A program made the position numbers and the translations under genes. This document shows positions 26,697 to 35,365 of a stretch of DNA of 64,000 nucleotides, in pieces. The notes beneath the pieces are model-generated. The model worked only from the letters and a program-made list of their open reading frames with translations, was not told the origin of the DNA and ran no database searches. Source of the DNA: Mesorhizobium sp. CA14 (GTDB lineage Bacteria > Pseudomonadota > Alphaproteobacteria > Rhizobiales > Rhizobiaceae); the NCBI RefSeq assembly GCF_020165195.1, contig NZ_JAIUHR010000017.1:1-64000 (forward strand), written 5' to 3'. Positions within the stretch are counted from its first letter, which is position 1. Each line of letters starts with the position of its first letter.

Positions 26697-27038
26697 TTAT
26701 CTTTTGTGCCACGCAAGCATTCTGCGGATCTCCTCGCGTTTTTCTTCCGACAGACCCGAGAGTAAGTCCTCGTCCAGATATCCTTGCCGGATGAGAGTTG
26801 CGAAAACGACGGTCAGTTGCGAATAGCGATAGTCGAACGTCCGATCCAAATCGCGACGTTGCTCCTTCAGATAGTCCTCGACCTCCCACATCTCGGGCGG
26901 CGTGGTCGCGGCGTTCGCCCGTCTTTTGAATTCGGCCATGATGCTGGCCAGTGCCCTCTCAAGAGCCTTGTCATATGCGGCGCGGGCAACTTTCTTTTCG
27001 GAGGGCGACCAACTAAGCTCATTCAAGGTCATAGACAT
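26697..27038 (-). CDS. Fluorescence recovery protein (FRP)-like protein
   Basis: A 113-residue all-alpha protein. The order WSPSEKKVARAAYDKALER, then MWEVEDYLKEQRRDLD (Trp 51, Asp 55, Arg 61), FDYRYSQLTVVFATLI and LSGLSEEKREEI follows the cyanobacterial FRP pattern, in which these Trp, Asp and Arg residues form the surface that docks on orange carotenoid protein (OCP). Proteobacterial relatives exist without OCP and their role is unknown. There is no OCP or carotenoid gene here; neighbours are a LysR and an MmyB-type regulator. Family assignment rests on motif pattern, function is open. Confidence 0.72.
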   Translation of the reverse strand: MSMTLNELSWSPSEKKVARAAYDKALERALASIMAEFKRRANAATTPPEMWEVEDYLKEQRRDLDRTFDYRYSQLTVVFATLIRQGYLDEDLLSGLSEEKREEIRRMLAWHKR

Positions 27039-27141
27039 CTTCCACGCAGGAGTCGGGCGGTGGATATTATCCTAACCGTGTCGCCTTTGTGACCTGTTTC
27101 CGCTTCGCCGCAGCTTGGCGGAACACCGCGCATGGCGGCCA

Positions 27142-27978
27142 TCATTCTGCGGCGCGAGATGCGATCAACGATCGGATACGTTCCGCATCGGCCTGCGTGA
27201 CAGGATTGTAGACGATCATGCCGAGCTCCGGGCGGCCGTCGACCGCGAAGACGGAGAACTCCAGCTCGATCAGCCCGATTTCGGGATGCCGCAGACGCTT
27301 CACGCCTTCGCCATGCGCCGTAACGACGTCATTGTCGCGCCAGAGTGCCGCGAACTCCGGACTGGTCCTGGAAAGCTCCTCGACGAGTTCCGTGACCTCG
27401 GCGCCGGCGCCCGCGCGGACGGCGTCGGCTCTGAAGGACCCGACCACGAAACGCGCGACACTCTGCCAGTCGTCCTGCGCATCGCGCACGCGCGGGTTGC
27501 CGAACATCAGGCGCAGGATGTTGCGTTGCTCGCGCGGCAGCTTGGAATAGTCGGTCAGCATTGCTGCCGCGGCACGGTTCCATGCCACCACATCCCATGT
27601 CGCGGTCTTGATGATCGACGGACTGGGGTCCAAGGCATCCAGCACGCGCTGCAGGCGCGGCGTCACGCTGTCCACGCTTTTGTAGCGAACTTCCGGCGGC
27701 CGCCCTAGACCCAGCATGAACAAATGCTCGCGTTCGGGCTCGGTCAGCATCAGCCCGGTCGCGATGCGATTCAGCACGTCGGCGGAGGGCGCGCCGCCCC
27801 GCCCCTGCTCCAGCCAGGTATACCAGGTCGGGCTGATATTGGCGCGCTGCGCCACCTCCTCGCGGCGCAGCCCTTGTGTGCGCCGGCGCCCCGTGGCGAA
27901 GCCGAAGGCGGCGGGATCAAGGCGCATGCGGCGATCTCGCAAAAAGGTGCCAAGCTTGTTGGTCGTTTCGAGCGCCAT
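27142..27978 (-). CDS. XRE-type regulator with MmyB-like ligand domain
   Basis: A 278-residue regulator. The N-terminal helix-turn-helix is LGTFLRDRRMRLDPAAFG, RTQGLRREEVAQRANIS, PTWYTWLEQGRG. The remainder (about residues 100-270) is the PAS-like MmyB ligand-binding domain: TWDVVAWNRAAAAML, QRNILRLMF, LRHPEIGLIELEFSVFAVDG, LGMIVYNP. Members usually repress a divergent NAD(P)-dependent dehydrogenase gene and respond to a lipophilic ligand. Here the divergent SDR gene starts 98 bp away, and a TAAAGT-CACT-ACTTTA dyad lies in between. Confidence 0.9.
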   Translation of the reverse strand: MALETTNKLGTFLRDRRMRLDPAAFGFATGRRRTQGLRREEVAQRANISPTWYTWLEQGRGGAPSADVLNRIATGLMLTEPEREHLFMLGLGRPPEVRYKSVDSVTPRLQRVLDALDPSPSIIKTATWDVVAWNRAAAAMLTDYSKLPREQRNILRLMFGNPRVRDAQDDWQSVARFVVGSFRADAVRAGAGAEVTELVEELSRTSPEFAALWRDNDVVTAHGEGVKRLRHPEIGLIELEFSVFAVDGRPELGMIVYNPVTQADAERIRSLIASRAAE

Positions 27979-28006
27979 CGCGATCCTGTTGGCTATTATA
28001 CCATGA

Positions 28007-28022
28007 TAAAGTCACTACTTTA
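28007..28022. promoter_or_regulatory. Dyad between MmyB-type regulator and SDR
   Basis: TAAAGT-CACT-ACTTTA is a perfect inverted repeat with 6-bp arms in the divergent promoter region, the probable operator of the XRE/MmyB-type regulator. Confidence 0.5.
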
Positions 28023-28076
28023 ACAGAATGATTTATAGCGCAAATAAGGCCTCCGAACAACCACAGGAGACCTCCC

Positions 28077-28979
28077 ATGCGTGTATTCCTTACCGGCGCG
28101 ACCGGCTTCATCGGTTCCAGGATCGTGCCCGAACTTCTTGCCGCCGGGCACCAGGTGCTCGGCCTGACCCGCTCCGATGCAGGTGCGCGGTCGCTTGTCG
28201 CCGCCGGCGCCGAGCCGCATCGCGGCGACCTCGAAGACCTCGACAGCCTGCGCGACGGCGCGGCGAAATCGGATGCGGTGATACACACCGCCTTCGACCA
28301 CAATTTCTCGAACTTCGTGGCGAATTGCGAAAAGGACAAACGGGTCATCGAAGCGCTGGGCGGCGCGCTCGCCGGCTCGGACCGGCTGCTCATCATCACG
28401 TCGGGTGTGGGCATGGGATCCGCCGAACACGGACAGCCGGCGAGAGAAGACGTGTTCAACACCGACCATCCCAATCCGCGCATCCTGTCGGAGCTTACCG
28501 GCGCGGCGATGGCCGAGAAGGGCGCCAAGGTGTCGGTGGTGCGGCTGCCGCAGGTGCATGACACGGTGAAGCAAGGCCTGATCACACCGCTGATCGCGCA
28601 GACGCGCGCCAAGGGCGTGTCGGCCTATCTTGGCGAGGGCCGCAACCGGTGGTCGGCGGCGCATGTGCTGGACGTCGCGAAGCTCTATCGTCTGGCGCTG
28701 GACAAGCAGGAAGCCGGCGTGCGCTACAACGCCGTCGCCGAGGAAGGCATCCCGGTGCGCGAGATCGCGGAAGTGATCGGCGCCGGGCTCAACGTGCCTG
28801 TGGTCCCGCTCTCGCAGGAAGAGGCAGCGGACCATTTCGGATGGCTTGCCATGTTCGCCGGCCTCGACATGCCGGCGTCGAGCGAATGGACGCGCGCGCA
28901 TCTCGGCTGGCAGCCGACCGGACCCGGTCTCATCGCCGACCTTGAGCGGATGGATTATTCGCAAGCCGCCGCGGCCTAA
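28077..28979 (+). CDS. Extended/atypical SDR (NAD-dependent epimerase-like)
   Basis: A 300-residue protein with a Rossmann fold starting MRVFLTGATGFIGSRIVPEL, then LRDGAAKSDAVIHTAFDH and LLIITSGVGMG. Where extended SDRs have YxxxK this protein has LSELTGAAMAEKG, lacking the tyrosine, as in the atypical SDR_a5/YbjT-like group. The C-terminal half contains GRNRWSAAHVLDVAKLYRL and EIAEVIGAGLNVPV, also typical. It likely binds NADP(H); reaction unknown. An AGGAGA ribosome site precedes ATG 28077. Regulated most likely by the divergent MmyB-type repressor. Confidence 0.88.
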   Translation: MRVFLTGATGFIGSRIVPELLAAGHQVLGLTRSDAGARSLVAAGAEPHRGDLEDLDSLRDGAAKSDAVIHTAFDHNFSNFVANCEKDKRVIEALGGALAGSDRLLIITSGVGMGSAEHGQPAREDVFNTDHPNPRILSELTGAAMAEKGAKVSVVRLPQVHDTVKQGLITPLIAQTRAKGVSAYLGEGRNRWSAAHVLDVAKLYRLALDKQEAGVRYNAVAEEGIPVREIAEVIGAGLNVPVVPLSQEEAADHFGWLAMFAGLDMPASSEWTRAHLGWQPTGPGLIADLERMDYSQAAAA

Positions 28980-29025
28980 GCCCAGTCCTCCGGCGGTTCA
29001 GTGACCGGCTGGACCGCTGTTCGCT

Positions 29026-29733
29026 CTAAGCTCGGAGCAGATCCGCCAGGCTGTCGGACTTTTCCACCTTGTCGGTGAGATCCAGCCCCGACAGCAAGTC
29101 GACCAGATGGCTGTTCATCAGCGCGGCGGCGTCGGCGCTGTCGCCGGCCTCGATGGCGTCGACCAGCGCGTGATGGGCGTGCTTCTCGCAGGTGGCGTCG
29201 CGGCGCTTCCAGTAGAGCGCGATGATCAGGGAGGAGTGCGAGACGAGGTCGCGCACGAAATTGGTGAACACCGAATGCGCGGCGATCTCGGCGATGCCGA
29301 CATGGAAGCGCGCGGACAGCATGATGGCGTCGCTGTCGCGGCCGGCATGCAGCGCCTCGTGCTCCTTCTCCAGGTGTGACCGCAATTGCGCGATATCGGA
29401 CGGCACCGCCGTCCTGGCGGCGAGCGCGGCCACCTTGGGTTCGATCAGCGCCCTCGCCTCGAACACTTCGCGCGCCTCGATCTTCGACGGCTGCGCGACA
29501 AAGGCGCCGCGATTGGGCTCCAGCCGCGCCAGCCGGTCATGGGCAAGGGCCTGCAGCGCGGACCGGACCACCGTGCGGCTCACCGAATAGATCGAGGCCA
29601 GTTCGTCCTCCGGCAATTTGGTGCCCGGCGCGAGACGATGGCTGACGATGGCGTCCCTCAGCCCATAATAGATCGGCGACCAGCGCGCGGCCGGCTTGTC
29701 GTCTCGATCTTCTTCCTTGAGTACCGTCAACAT
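29026..29733 (-). CDS. GntR family regulator, FCD domain
   Basis: A 235-residue regulator; start ATG 29731-29733 (MLTVLKEEDRDDKPA), the longer frame to 29949 being excluded because it overlaps the racemase gene and is low-complexity. The winged helix is YYGLRDAIVSHRLAPGTK, LPEDELASIYSVSRTVVRSA, LQALAHDRLARLEPNRGAF. The helical FCD effector domain has FEARALIEPKVAALAA, FHVGIAEIAAH and AHHALVDAIEAGD, with metal-ligand-type Asp/His residues. It is the last gene behind the liv-type operon and hydantoin racemase (136-bp gap) and is the natural candidate to bind the palindrome upstream of that operon. Confidence 0.9.
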   Translation of the reverse strand: MLTVLKEEDRDDKPAARWSPIYYGLRDAIVSHRLAPGTKLPEDELASIYSVSRTVVRSALQALAHDRLARLEPNRGAFVAQPSKIEAREVFEARALIEPKVAALAARTAVPSDIAQLRSHLEKEHEALHAGRDSDAIMLSARFHVGIAEIAAHSVFTNFVRDLVSHSSLIIALYWKRRDATCEKHAHHALVDAIEAGDSADAAALMNSHLVDLLSGLDLTDKVEKSDSLADLLRA

Positions 29734-29869
29734 GCTTTCAATGCGCGGGCCCGAAATGGCCCGATCTGCCCCCCAAATCGCCGGCAGCCCGTCCAATCTA
29801 GTATCGCTCGCGCGGCGGTCAATCCCACCTGTCCGGGCGCCGGCCGGTCGCCCGGCAGCATGAAGTCGC

Positions 29870-30613
29870 CTAGACGACTTCGACTTCCGTGGGCGACAGC
29901 GGTGCGAACATGCCGGCGAACTGTTTGCCGCGCGGCGCGGCATAGCCACCGATCTTCGATGTCCTCAATCCCACCTTACACAGGCTCTCGGCCAGCGTGA
30001 CGGCGCAGACGACGCCATCGAGCACGGGGACGCCATGTTCTTCCGAAAGGCTGTTGGCAAGGTCGGCCATGCCGGCGCAGCCGAGCACGATGGCCTCGGC
30101 GTGATCCTCGCTTATGGCGCGCGCGATCTCCTGCGATATCTTGTGCCTTGCATTCGAGCCCGGACGTTCGAGCTCGAGCACGGCGACTTCCGACGAGCGT
30201 ACCTTGGCGCAGCGCGAAGCGAGACCGTATTTCGCCAGATTGTGCTCGATCGCCGGCACCGAGCGGGCAAGCGTCGTGACGACGCTGAACTTGCCGGCGA
30301 TCAGGCTCGCCATATGGAAGGCGGCCTCGCCGATGCCGATGACGGGGGCTCCGCTGGCACAGCGCGCCGCGTCGAGCCCGGTGTCGTCGAAACAGGCAAT
30401 CACATAGGCATCGGCTGCCGGCGCCTTGCCCATCTCGGCAATGATGCCCGGCACGGCGAAGACCTCGTCGAAGTAGCCCTCGATGCTTGGTGGACCGTCG
30501 GCCGGATTGACCGCCATGATTTCGGTTCCCGCGGAGGCGACGCTTTGCGCCGCCTCGCCGATCTTGGCGGTCATCGAGGCGGTCGTGTTGGGGTTGATGA
30601 CAAGTATGCGCAT
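29870..30613 (-). CDS. Aspartate/glutamate (hydantoin) racemase family protein
   Basis: A 247-residue protein of the HyuE/allantoin racemase family. It begins MRILVINPNTTASMTAKI and keeps both catalytic cysteines: VIACFDDTGLDAAR (about residue 75) and IVLGCAGMADLA (about residue 183). Such enzymes racemise 5-substituted hydantoins or allantoin through C5 deprotonation. The start is 11 bases behind the livF stop, so it is part of the ABC operon. No hydantoinase or carbamoylase is in the window. Confidence 0.87.
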   Translation of the reverse strand: MRILVINPNTTASMTAKIGEAAQSVASAGTEIMAVNPADGPPSIEGYFDEVFAVPGIIAEMGKAPAADAYVIACFDDTGLDAARCASGAPVIGIGEAAFHMASLIAGKFSVVTTLARSVPAIEHNLAKYGLASRCAKVRSSEVAVLELERPGSNARHKISQEIARAISEDHAEAIVLGCAGMADLANSLSEEHGVPVLDGVVCAVTLAESLCKVGLRTSKIGGYAAPRGKQFAGMFAPLSPTEVEVV

Positions 30614-30624
30614 TGAAATCAGCC

Positions 30625-31347
30625 TCAGATCTCACCGCCGAGATAAAGACGCTTGACCCGGTCGTCGGTCAGCAATTCGGCGGAGTTGCCGCTCAGCGCG
30701 ACACTGCCGGTAGTCAGCGCATAGGCGCGCTGCGAGATGCGCAGCGCCATGCGCGAATTCTGCTCGACCAGCAGCACGCTGACCTTCTCGTCGCGGTTGA
30801 TGGCTACGATGGAGCGGGCGATGTCCTGGACGAGCTTTGGTGCGACGCCGAGCGACGGCTCGTCGAGCAGCAGAAGCTTCGGCTTCGCCATCAGCGCACG
30901 GCCGATGACCAGCATCTGCTGTTCGCCGCCGCTCATCGTGCCGGCGGCCTGCGAGAAGCGCTCCTTCAGCCGCGGAAAGCGCCCCAGAACCATCTCCATC
31001 GACGCGGCGATCTCGGATTTGCTGGTGCGGATGAAGGCGCCCATCAGGAGGTTGTCCCTGACCGACATGAAGGGGAAGACGCGGCGCCCTTCCGGCACCA
31101 TGGCGATGCCCATCTTGACGATCTCGTCTGGGGCAGCGCCGTCGATGCGCTTGCCGCCGTAATGGATCTCGCCGGACCTGATCTTGCGCAAGCCGGTGAT
31201 GGCGCGAAGGATCGACGACTTGCCGGCGCCGTTGGCGCCGATCAGCGCGACGGTCTCGCCCTCGTTGACCTCGAGCGAGACGCCTTTCAGCGCATAGACG
31301 TGATCGTAATAGAGCTCGACATTGGCGAAGTTCAGGATCTGGTTCAT
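30625..31347 (-). CDS. livF: Branched-chain-type ABC transporter ATP-binding protein LivF
   Basis: A 240-residue ATPase: Walker A GANGAGKSS, signature MSGGEQQMLVIGRALM, Walker B LLLLDEPSLGVAP. The conserved LSGNSAELLTDDRVKRLYLG end is typical of LivF. The ATG overlaps the livG stop by 4 bases. Together with LivG it powers uptake through LivH/LivM. The linked racemase suggests a hydantoin or other N-containing compound rather than leucine as substrate. Confidence 0.9.
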   Translation of the reverse strand: MNQILNFANVELYYDHVYALKGVSLEVNEGETVALIGANGAGKSSILRAITGLRKIRSGEIHYGGKRIDGAAPDEIVKMGIAMVPEGRRVFPFMSVRDNLLMGAFIRTSKSEIAASMEMVLGRFPRLKERFSQAAGTMSGGEQQMLVIGRALMAKPKLLLLDEPSLGVAPKLVQDIARSIVAINRDEKVSVLLVEQNSRMALRISQRAYALTTGSVALSGNSAELLTDDRVKRLYLGGEI

Positions 31348-32123
31348 AGGCCGATCGCCTCGTCTTCGCTGCCCAGATAGGCTTCGATCACCTTCTCGTT
31401 CGCCTGGATTTCCGACGGCGTCCCCTCGGCGATCTTCTGCCCGAAATTGAGGACCACGATGCGGTCCGAGATCTTCATCACGGCCGGCATATCGTGCTCG
31501 ACGAGCAGGATGGTGAGGCCGAGGTCGCGCAGGCGCCGCACCATCGCAACCATGCGCATCGTTTCGTCGTGGTTCATGCCGGCGAAGGGCTCGTCGAGCA
31601 GGAGGATCGAAGGATCGGTGGCAAGGCCGATGGCGATGCCCAGCGCCCGTAAATGGCCGTGCGGCAGGTTGCGGGCGGTCTCATTGGCAAGCGAGGAGAG
31701 GCCGAGCAGCGCCAGGATTTCGTCGGCGGAGGCGCCGAAGGCCACCTCGTCGGCCTTCGCCGCGCCGGTGCCGAGGAAAAAGCCGAGAAGGCCTGCCTTC
31801 GAGCGCAGGTGATGCGCGATGACGACGTTGTCGCGCACGCTCATGTTCTTGAAGATGGTGGTCTCCTGGAAGGTGCGCACGACGCCCTTGCGGGCGGCGA
31901 TATGCGGCGCCATGCCTGAGATGCGTTCGCCCTTCAGGCGCACCTCGCCCGTCGTGGGCTTGAGGAAGGACGAGATCAGCTTGAACAAAGTCGACTTGCC
32001 GGCGCCGTTCGGGCCGATCACCGACAGGATCTCTTTCTCGCGCACCGAGAAGGAGATGTTATTGACCGCGACCAGACCGCCGAAGCGCTTGGTGATGCCA
32101 GAGACTTCGAGCATTTCGGCCAT
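31344..32123 (-). CDS. livG: Branched-chain-type ABC transporter ATP-binding protein LivG
   Basis: A 259-residue ATPase with Walker A GPNGAGKST, the LivG-specific RKGVVRTFQETTIFKNMSV block, signature region ARNLPHGHLRALGIAIGL (a divergent LSGGQ: LPHGH), Walker B SILLLDEPFAGMN, switch LLVEHDMPAVM, and the C-terminal ASEIQANEKVIEAYLG. The usual LSYGQ-type signature is altered to LPHGHLR, consistent with some LivG subfamilies. It starts 3 bases after the livM stop. Confidence 0.9.
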   Translation of the reverse strand: MAEMLEVSGITKRFGGLVAVNNISFSVREKEILSVIGPNGAGKSTLFKLISSFLKPTTGEVRLKGERISGMAPHIAARKGVVRTFQETTIFKNMSVRDNVVIAHHLRSKAGLLGFFLGTGAAKADEVAFGASADEILALLGLSSLANETARNLPHGHLRALGIAIGLATDPSILLLDEPFAGMNHDETMRMVAMVRRLRDLGLTILLVEHDMPAVMKISDRIVVLNFGQKIAEGTPSEIQANEKVIEAYLGSEDEAIGL

Positions 32124-32126
32124 GGC

Positions 32127-33107
32127 TCAAGCCTTCTTCCGGATCGAAGCCGCGAGGCTGAGCAGGCCGTTGGGCAGCACCAGCATCAGGACGATCATCA
32201 GACCGGAATAGATGAGCAGTTGGAATTGGCCCGTCTGGAACAAGAGATCCCAGCCGAAATAGAGCACGAGCGTGCCGAGCATCGGCCCGAACACGTAGCC
32301 GAGGCCGCCAAGGAAACAGTTCAGCATGAAGTTGACGGAATCGGTGACCGTGAAGCTCGACGGATAGATCGATTGCGAGATGGCGGCGAAGATGGCGCCG
32401 GCCACGCCACCGAAGAAGGACGACACGGCGTAGGCGATGATGCGCAGAGAAGCGATGTTGACGCCGATCGAGGAGGCCAGTTCCTCATTCTGCTGCAGCG
32501 ACTGGCAAAGCTTGCCGATGCGCGAATTGACCAGCCGGTACATGACCCCGAAGCAGACCACCATCAGCGTGACCGCCAGAAGATAGAAGGCAAGCCGCGA
32601 ATTCTGCAGCGTGGCGAAATCCGGAATGATGGTCAGGCCGAAGACCGACAGCGCGCCGGGCAGCGGGATGCTGACGATGCCCTTGGCGCCGTTGGTGATC
32701 GGCAGCGCCAGCGCGAGCAGCCGCGCCACCTCGGTCAGCACCAGCGTGACCATGGCGAAGTAAACGCCACGCAGCCGCAGGATCGGCAGGCCGATCAGCA
32801 CGCTCGCAGCGGCGCAAAAAAGTCCGGCCACCGGTAAGGTCAACCAGAACGACCAGCCATAGTTCATCACCAGTATGGCCGAGACATAGCCGCCCATCAG
32901 CGCGTAGGCGCCCTGGCCGATGTTGATGCGGCCGATGTAGAAGGTGAGCCAAACGCCGGCGCTGGCGATGCTGAGCAGCGCCACCGAGGTCAGCGTGTAA
33001 TAGAGGTCGAAGCGGCCGCTTCCCGAGATCGCGGCCGGCACCGCGATGAAGACGATCGCCAGGAAGGCCGCGACCGACGCGATTTTCATGTTGCGATTGC
33101 GGGTCAT
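32127..33107 (-). CDS. livM: Branched-chain-type ABC transporter permease LivM
   Basis: A 326-residue permease with about nine helices: VAAFLAIVFIAVPAAISG, SIASAGVWLTFYIGRINIGQ (the conserved G-x-x-N-x-G-Q motif), GAYALMGGYVSAIL, then the LRGVYFAMVTLVLTEVARLL block and the coupling loop SLQQNEELASSIGVNI. An alternative start is Met 7 (MKIASV). Its start lies 7 bp after livH on the same transcript. Confidence 0.9.
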   Translation of the reverse strand: MTRNRNMKIASVAAFLAIVFIAVPAAISGSGRFDLYYTLTSVALLSIASAGVWLTFYIGRINIGQGAYALMGGYVSAILVMNYGWSFWLTLPVAGLFCAAASVLIGLPILRLRGVYFAMVTLVLTEVARLLALALPITNGAKGIVSIPLPGALSVFGLTIIPDFATLQNSRLAFYLLAVTLMVVCFGVMYRLVNSRIGKLCQSLQQNEELASSIGVNIASLRIIAYAVSSFFGGVAGAIFAAISQSIYPSSFTVTDSVNFMLNCFLGGLGYVFGPMLGTLVLYFGWDLLFQTGQFQLLIYSGLMIVLMLVLPNGLLSLAASIRKKA

Positions 33108-33114
33108 GGCGCCA

Positions 33115-33981
33115 TCAACCCCACGGCTTGCCCATCAGCCCGTTGGGGCGGATCGACAGGAACACCATCAGGGCAGCGAAGATGACGAGATAGGTGATGT
33201 CGCCATATTCGCGCAGCACGGTGAGGCCGACCGACTCCATCATGCCGAGAATGAAGCCGCCGGCGATGGCCCCGCCGACGACGCCGGCGCCGCCGATCAT
33301 CACCATCAGGAAGGCCTTGATGGAGATCGGCCCGCCAATGCCTGAGTTGACGCCGGTGATGGTGACCAGCAGCCCGCCGACGACGCCCGCGAGCATGGCG
33401 CCCATGGCGAAACCGATCATCGAATAGCGGTCGACACGGACGCCCATCAGCTGGGCCGCGACGCGGTCCTGGGCAAGCGCGCGCATGGCGCGCCCGACCC
33501 GGCTGTACTGCATATAGAGCACGAAGGCGGCGATGAAGACGATGGCCAGCACGCCGACGACCATACGATCGTAAGGCATGATGATGCCGGCCTCGTTGAA
33601 GACGCCCTTGACGATCTTGGGAACGCCGCGCTGCTTTTCGCCGAACAGAAGCAGGATGACGGCGTCGAAGAAAAAGGCCGTCGCGGCGGCGAGCAGCATG
33701 GTGCTCTCCTCGCGATGGCTGCGCCTGATGACGGTGCGGAAGAGGAATTTCTCCATCAGCGCGCCGATGACGGCGAGCGTGACGCCGGAGGCGAGCAGCG
33801 CCACCACGAAAGGCAGCCCGAGCTGGCCGTAGACGGTGTAGGTGATGAAGCCGCCCAGCACATACATCTGCCCGTGGGCGAAATTGAGCACGTTCATCAG
33901 GGCGAAGATCAGGGTCAAGCCCAGCGCGATCAGCGCGTATTGGGCACCGAGATACAATCCGTTGGCGATGACCTGTTCCAT
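33115..33981 (-). CDS. livH: Branched-chain-type ABC transporter permease LivH
   Basis: A 288-residue permease. MEQVIANGLYLGAQYALIAL and GLTLIFALMNVLNFAHGQMY are the family's N-terminal signature; the coupling motif is RVGRAMRALAQDRVAAQLMG, and IGGAGVVGGAIAGGFILG is the usual late Gly-rich helix. It follows the binding-protein gene across a strong stem-loop, and precedes livM. Confidence 0.92.
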   Translation of the reverse strand: MEQVIANGLYLGAQYALIALGLTLIFALMNVLNFAHGQMYVLGGFITYTVYGQLGLPFVVALLASGVTLAVIGALMEKFLFRTVIRRSHREESTMLLAAATAFFFDAVILLLFGEKQRGVPKIVKGVFNEAGIIMPYDRMVVGVLAIVFIAAFVLYMQYSRVGRAMRALAQDRVAAQLMGVRVDRYSMIGFAMGAMLAGVVGGLLVTITGVNSGIGGPISIKAFLMVMIGGAGVVGGAIAGGFILGMMESVGLTVLREYGDITYLVIFAALMVFLSIRPNGLMGKPWG

Positions 33982-33997
33982 GGATACCTTCGATCTT

Positions 33998-34027
33998 CCG
34001 CGGGGTCCGGCCTATCGGACCCCGCGG
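33998..34027 (-). promoter_or_regulatory. Intercistronic stem-loop between livK-like gene and livH
   Basis: A perfect 12-bp stem CCGCGGGGTCCG / CGGACCCCGCGG with a 6-base loop in the 78-bp gap downstream of the binding-protein gene. There is no T run, so mRNA stabilisation or partial attenuation that raises binding-protein levels is more likely than full termination. Confidence 0.6.
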
Positions 34028-34059
34028 CAAGCTGCAGGAAATGTCGCTCGAAGGTAGCG

Positions 34060-35262
34060 CTAGTCGACGGAGCCGACGAACAAGGTCTGGAAAGCGCCAT
34101 CCTTATATTCGTTGACCACCATCGGCACCGAAAGCTGGCGCTTCTGGCCGAAGGACGTCATGCCGACATAGCTGAGCTTCGCGTCGCCCTTCAGGAAGGG
34201 ATTGGGCGCCGAGAAAGTGTCCATGGTCTTCTTGAATTCGGCGACGTCGTTGATGGCCGCCGGATTGGCCTTCAAGGTCTCGATGATGTATTCGAGCGCA
34301 TAGACCTTGGTGTTGGACTCGTCGTTGTATTCGCCGAACATCTTGGTGTAGCGGGCGACGAATTCCTTCATCGCGTCCGAGGCGATCTCCGGCGTGGAGG
34401 CACCGCCGACGGAGATGAAGCCGTTGGCGTATTCGCCGGCGCCCTCTTCCAGGACCTTGGCGTCCTGCGCGGTTTCCGTCGAGATCAGGCCTTCATAGCC
34501 AAGCTCGCGGGCGGCGCGGATGAGCAGCGGCGCGTTGGCCGGCGCCACGCCCGACAGGACGAGCAGGTCGGGCTTCAAGGCGACGATCGGCGTCAGCACC
34601 GGCGTGAAGTCGCGGGTGTCGTTCTGGTAAGTGTCGTTCTGGGCGACGACTTCCAGTCCAAGTGCCTTCGCCGCCTCGACGCCACTGTCGCGCTGGCTGA
34701 GCGGGTCGGATTCATTGGCCGCGACAAAGGCGATCTTCTTCACGCCTTTGTTTTCCTTGAGGTATTTGTAGATAGCCGGACCGGACTGGTAGTTGGCGAT
34801 CATGCCGAGCACCGCATTGGAGGCGGGCTTCTGGTAGAGCGCCTTGGGGAAGGCGTAGGGGAAATAGATGATGCCGTTGGCCTCGGCAACGGGGCGCACC
34901 GCGGCGGCGCCGTCATCGACGTTCGGGCCGACGACATAGTGGACACCTTCCTGCGCCATCTTCTCCATGCCGGCGATGGCGCGCTTGGGATCCTTCTGGT
35001 CGTCGAAGGTGACGATGTTGATCTTGTAGGTGTCGTTGCCGATCTTGACGCCACCGGTTTCGTTGATCCAGGCGGCGCGGGTCTGCATCGAGCGCACATT
35101 CGACGTGCCCCAGGCGGCAGCGGGGCCGCTGGTAACGCCGACGAAGCCGATCTTCAGTTCCTTGTTTTCAGCCTGCGCGGACGAGATGCCGAGAGCGGCA
35201 AGCGCCAGGGTCGAGACGGCGCCGAGCGCCATTGATTTCAGAGTCGAGCGACGGTTGATCAT
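34060..35262 (-). CDS. livK: Branched-chain-type ABC transporter substrate-binding protein
   Basis: A 400-residue periplasmic binding protein of the Leu/Ile/Val type I fold. The leader RRSTLKSMALGAVSTLALAA is cleaved after SSAQA; the mature protein starts ENKELKIGFVGVTSGPAAAW. Family segments include NDTYKINIVTFDDQKDPKRA, VHYVVGPNVDDGAAAVRPVA, KKIAFVAANESDPLSQRD and KPDLLVLSGVAPANAPLLI. The gene symbol reflects fold and position, not proven ligand. As first gene of the operon it determines specificity for the linked LivHMGF and racemase. Promoter and a palindromic operator lie at about 35340-35380. Confidence 0.88.
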   Translation of the reverse strand: MINRRSTLKSMALGAVSTLALAALGISSAQAENKELKIGFVGVTSGPAAAWGTSNVRSMQTRAAWINETGGVKIGNDTYKINIVTFDDQKDPKRAIAGMEKMAQEGVHYVVGPNVDDGAAAVRPVAEANGIIYFPYAFPKALYQKPASNAVLGMIANYQSGPAIYKYLKENKGVKKIAFVAANESDPLSQRDSGVEAAKALGLEVVAQNDTYQNDTRDFTPVLTPIVALKPDLLVLSGVAPANAPLLIRAARELGYEGLISTETAQDAKVLEEGAGEYANGFISVGGASTPEIASDAMKEFVARYTKMFGEYNDESNTKVYALEYIIETLKANPAAINDVAEFKKTMDTFSAPNPFLKGDAKLSYVGMTSFGQKRQLSVPMVVNEYKDGAFQTLFVGSVD

Positions 35263-35365
35263 AGCTTCAGTTCCCCTTGGTTATCGCGCTTTGTGTTTTG
35301 CTCGTAGGCTGCGCGTATAGCGTAAGGGAAACCGGCCGAGATCGATTGTCAACATCTTTCTTCGG

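Noticed and set aside
29734..29949. 72-residue extension of the GntR regulator
   Set aside because: It overlaps the 3' end of the racemase gene and has low-complexity Arg/Ser composition; ATG 29733 gives the normal length.
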